From assembly GCF_029227915.1 (NCBI RefSeq), contig NC_079878.1:24515501-24579500 (forward strand): a stretch of DNA of 64,000 nt, written 5' to 3'. The notes beneath the pieces are model-generated. The model did not search any database, was not told where the DNA came from, and saw only the letters and a list, made by a program, of their open reading frames with translations. Positions within the stretch are counted from its first letter, which is position 1, and each line of letters starts with the position of its first letter. The position numbers and the translations under genes were made by a program. Source of the DNA: Hydractinia symbiolongicarpus. Taxonomy: Eukaryota; Cnidaria; Hydrozoa; Anthoathecata; Hydractiniidae. This document shows, in pieces, positions 63,410 to 64,000 of this stretch.

Positions 63410-63820
63410 ATGAAACTCACCTTGGAAAGTTTGCATATTAAATTGGAAACAATTCAGGGGTTAAAAACGACAATTTTCCTCGCTAGGAAAGAAGTGTATA
63501 ACAGAAAATGTGGAATTCAAACTGGGTGTCTCTACAAACCAGTATTAAAAATAGCTTTGGGAGCAATAAATAGTATAGAATATGAGCCTGTGGAGTTATT
63601 CCATTGTGCAAATAACGAAATATCAAAAACCGACGAAAAAAAGATTAGTATCTATGTCCCAATGAAAAGGATATGCACTGAGAATAAAGGCATCAGTGTC
63701 ATTGTAGTATATTTACTATATTTAAATTTGCCTGACCAGAAAGTACACGTGATTTATGATCCAGCACAGTTAATTGTGAGTAAGCACTATTTCAGCGTAA
63801 CTGAGATATTTGTTATATAA
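63410..63820 (+). CDS. Unrecognised 136-codon open frame
   Basis: ATG 63410 to TAA 63820. The predicted protein is soluble-looking, mixed alpha/beta in composition, with ALGAINSIEYEPVELFHCAN and VYLLYLNLPDQKVHVIYDPA and two Cys near the start. No domain recognised. It runs convergently with the minus-strand frame at 63822-64000, with the stops nearly touching. An intact frame of this length in AT-rich decayed DNA deserves a homology search. Confidence 0.35.
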   Translation: MKLTLESLHIKLETIQGLKTTIFLARKEVYNRKCGIQTGCLYKPVLKIALGAINSIEYEPVELFHCANNEISKTDEKKISIYVPMKRICTENKGISVIVVYLLYLNLPDQKVHVIYDPAQLIVSKHYFSVTEIFVI

Positions 63821-63821
63821 A

Positions 63822-64000
63822 ATTTGGTACACCTCCAAACTTCCAGTGTGATGGAACTTGGTGAGTTGATTTAAATCCCGGATAAGCGCTTTATCGCGCA
63901 CAACTTTCTTCAAGGTTTTGTGTGATAATAATTCACGTGTGAGCCATTTCTTTAAGCGCTGCTCGTCTTTACTAAGTTCTGGATGATCGCATTTGATGTA
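63822..64000 (-). CDS. C-terminal end of an element-associated protein (cut by window edge)
   Basis: The minus-strand frame enters at 64000 and runs to a stop near 63822: YIKCDHPELSKDEQRLKKWL, then LIRDLNQLTKFHHTGSLEVY. I recall the C-D-H-x...KKWL and H-TG-x-LEV pattern from multicopy invertebrate and fish proteins linked to THAP/zinc-finger repeats, but I cannot name the family. It is partial, and the N-terminal part lies outside the window. Confidence 0.5.

Overview
This window looks like AT-rich metazoan nuclear DNA: spliced genes with GT-AG introns, animal transposon superfamilies, no bacterial operons. The superfamilies and the style of the RT, SAP-like and zinc-finger fragments suggest an invertebrate, most likely a cnidarian. 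That is an inference from familiarity, not a search. I see no convincing conserved host gene. Nearly everything is mobile DNA, much of it nested.

Layout. 1-1963: end of a decayed Helitron helicase. 2478-5348: two partial copies of a small locus, one carrying a gene of tiny phase-1 exons (3422-4382), each preceded by a structured 42-nt hairpin. 5600-6576: head-to-tail non-autonomous Helitrons. 6590-11145: dead Ty3/Gypsy element split by two DNA-element insertions. 11146-12051: SAP-like pseudogene. 12213-13075: LINE RT fragment. 14128-16134: MULE with 9-bp target duplications. 16.2-18.9 kb: MITEs, simple repeats and a tRNA-like sequence. 19.0-28.3 kb: a large Helitron coding for a leader, a 2A-like peptide, OTU, HUH Rep and PIF1-type helicase (several frameshifts), followed by duplicated minisatellite blocks. 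28.7-31.4 kb: MITEs and a tiny coiled-coil gene that runs into a nested RNA stem. 31450-36962: PIF/Harbinger element with a pogo element inserted in its Myb-like gene.

38.9-61.7 kb is the most unusual region. It holds at least seven partial copies (A-G) of a non-LTR retrotransposon whose protein combines reverse transcriptase, a zinc knuckle, a PD-(D/E)XK-like endonuclease and a ubiquitin-specific protease (USP) domain. The 3' untranslated regions carry repeated small hairpins and a terminal fold whose basal stem covaries between copies. A THAP/DDE transposase and a P-element-like transposase lie among these copies. The right end holds zinc-finger and LINE fragments and two unclassified reading frames.

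The coherent systems are (i) the RT-endonuclease-USP retroelement with its structured 3' RNA, (ii) the Helitron whose replication proteins follow a membrane-leader/2A/OTU head, and (iii) the pogo-in-Harbinger nest, where pogo also carries a HIRAN-like gene on the opposite strand. Frame breaks are described where seen and are not repaired.
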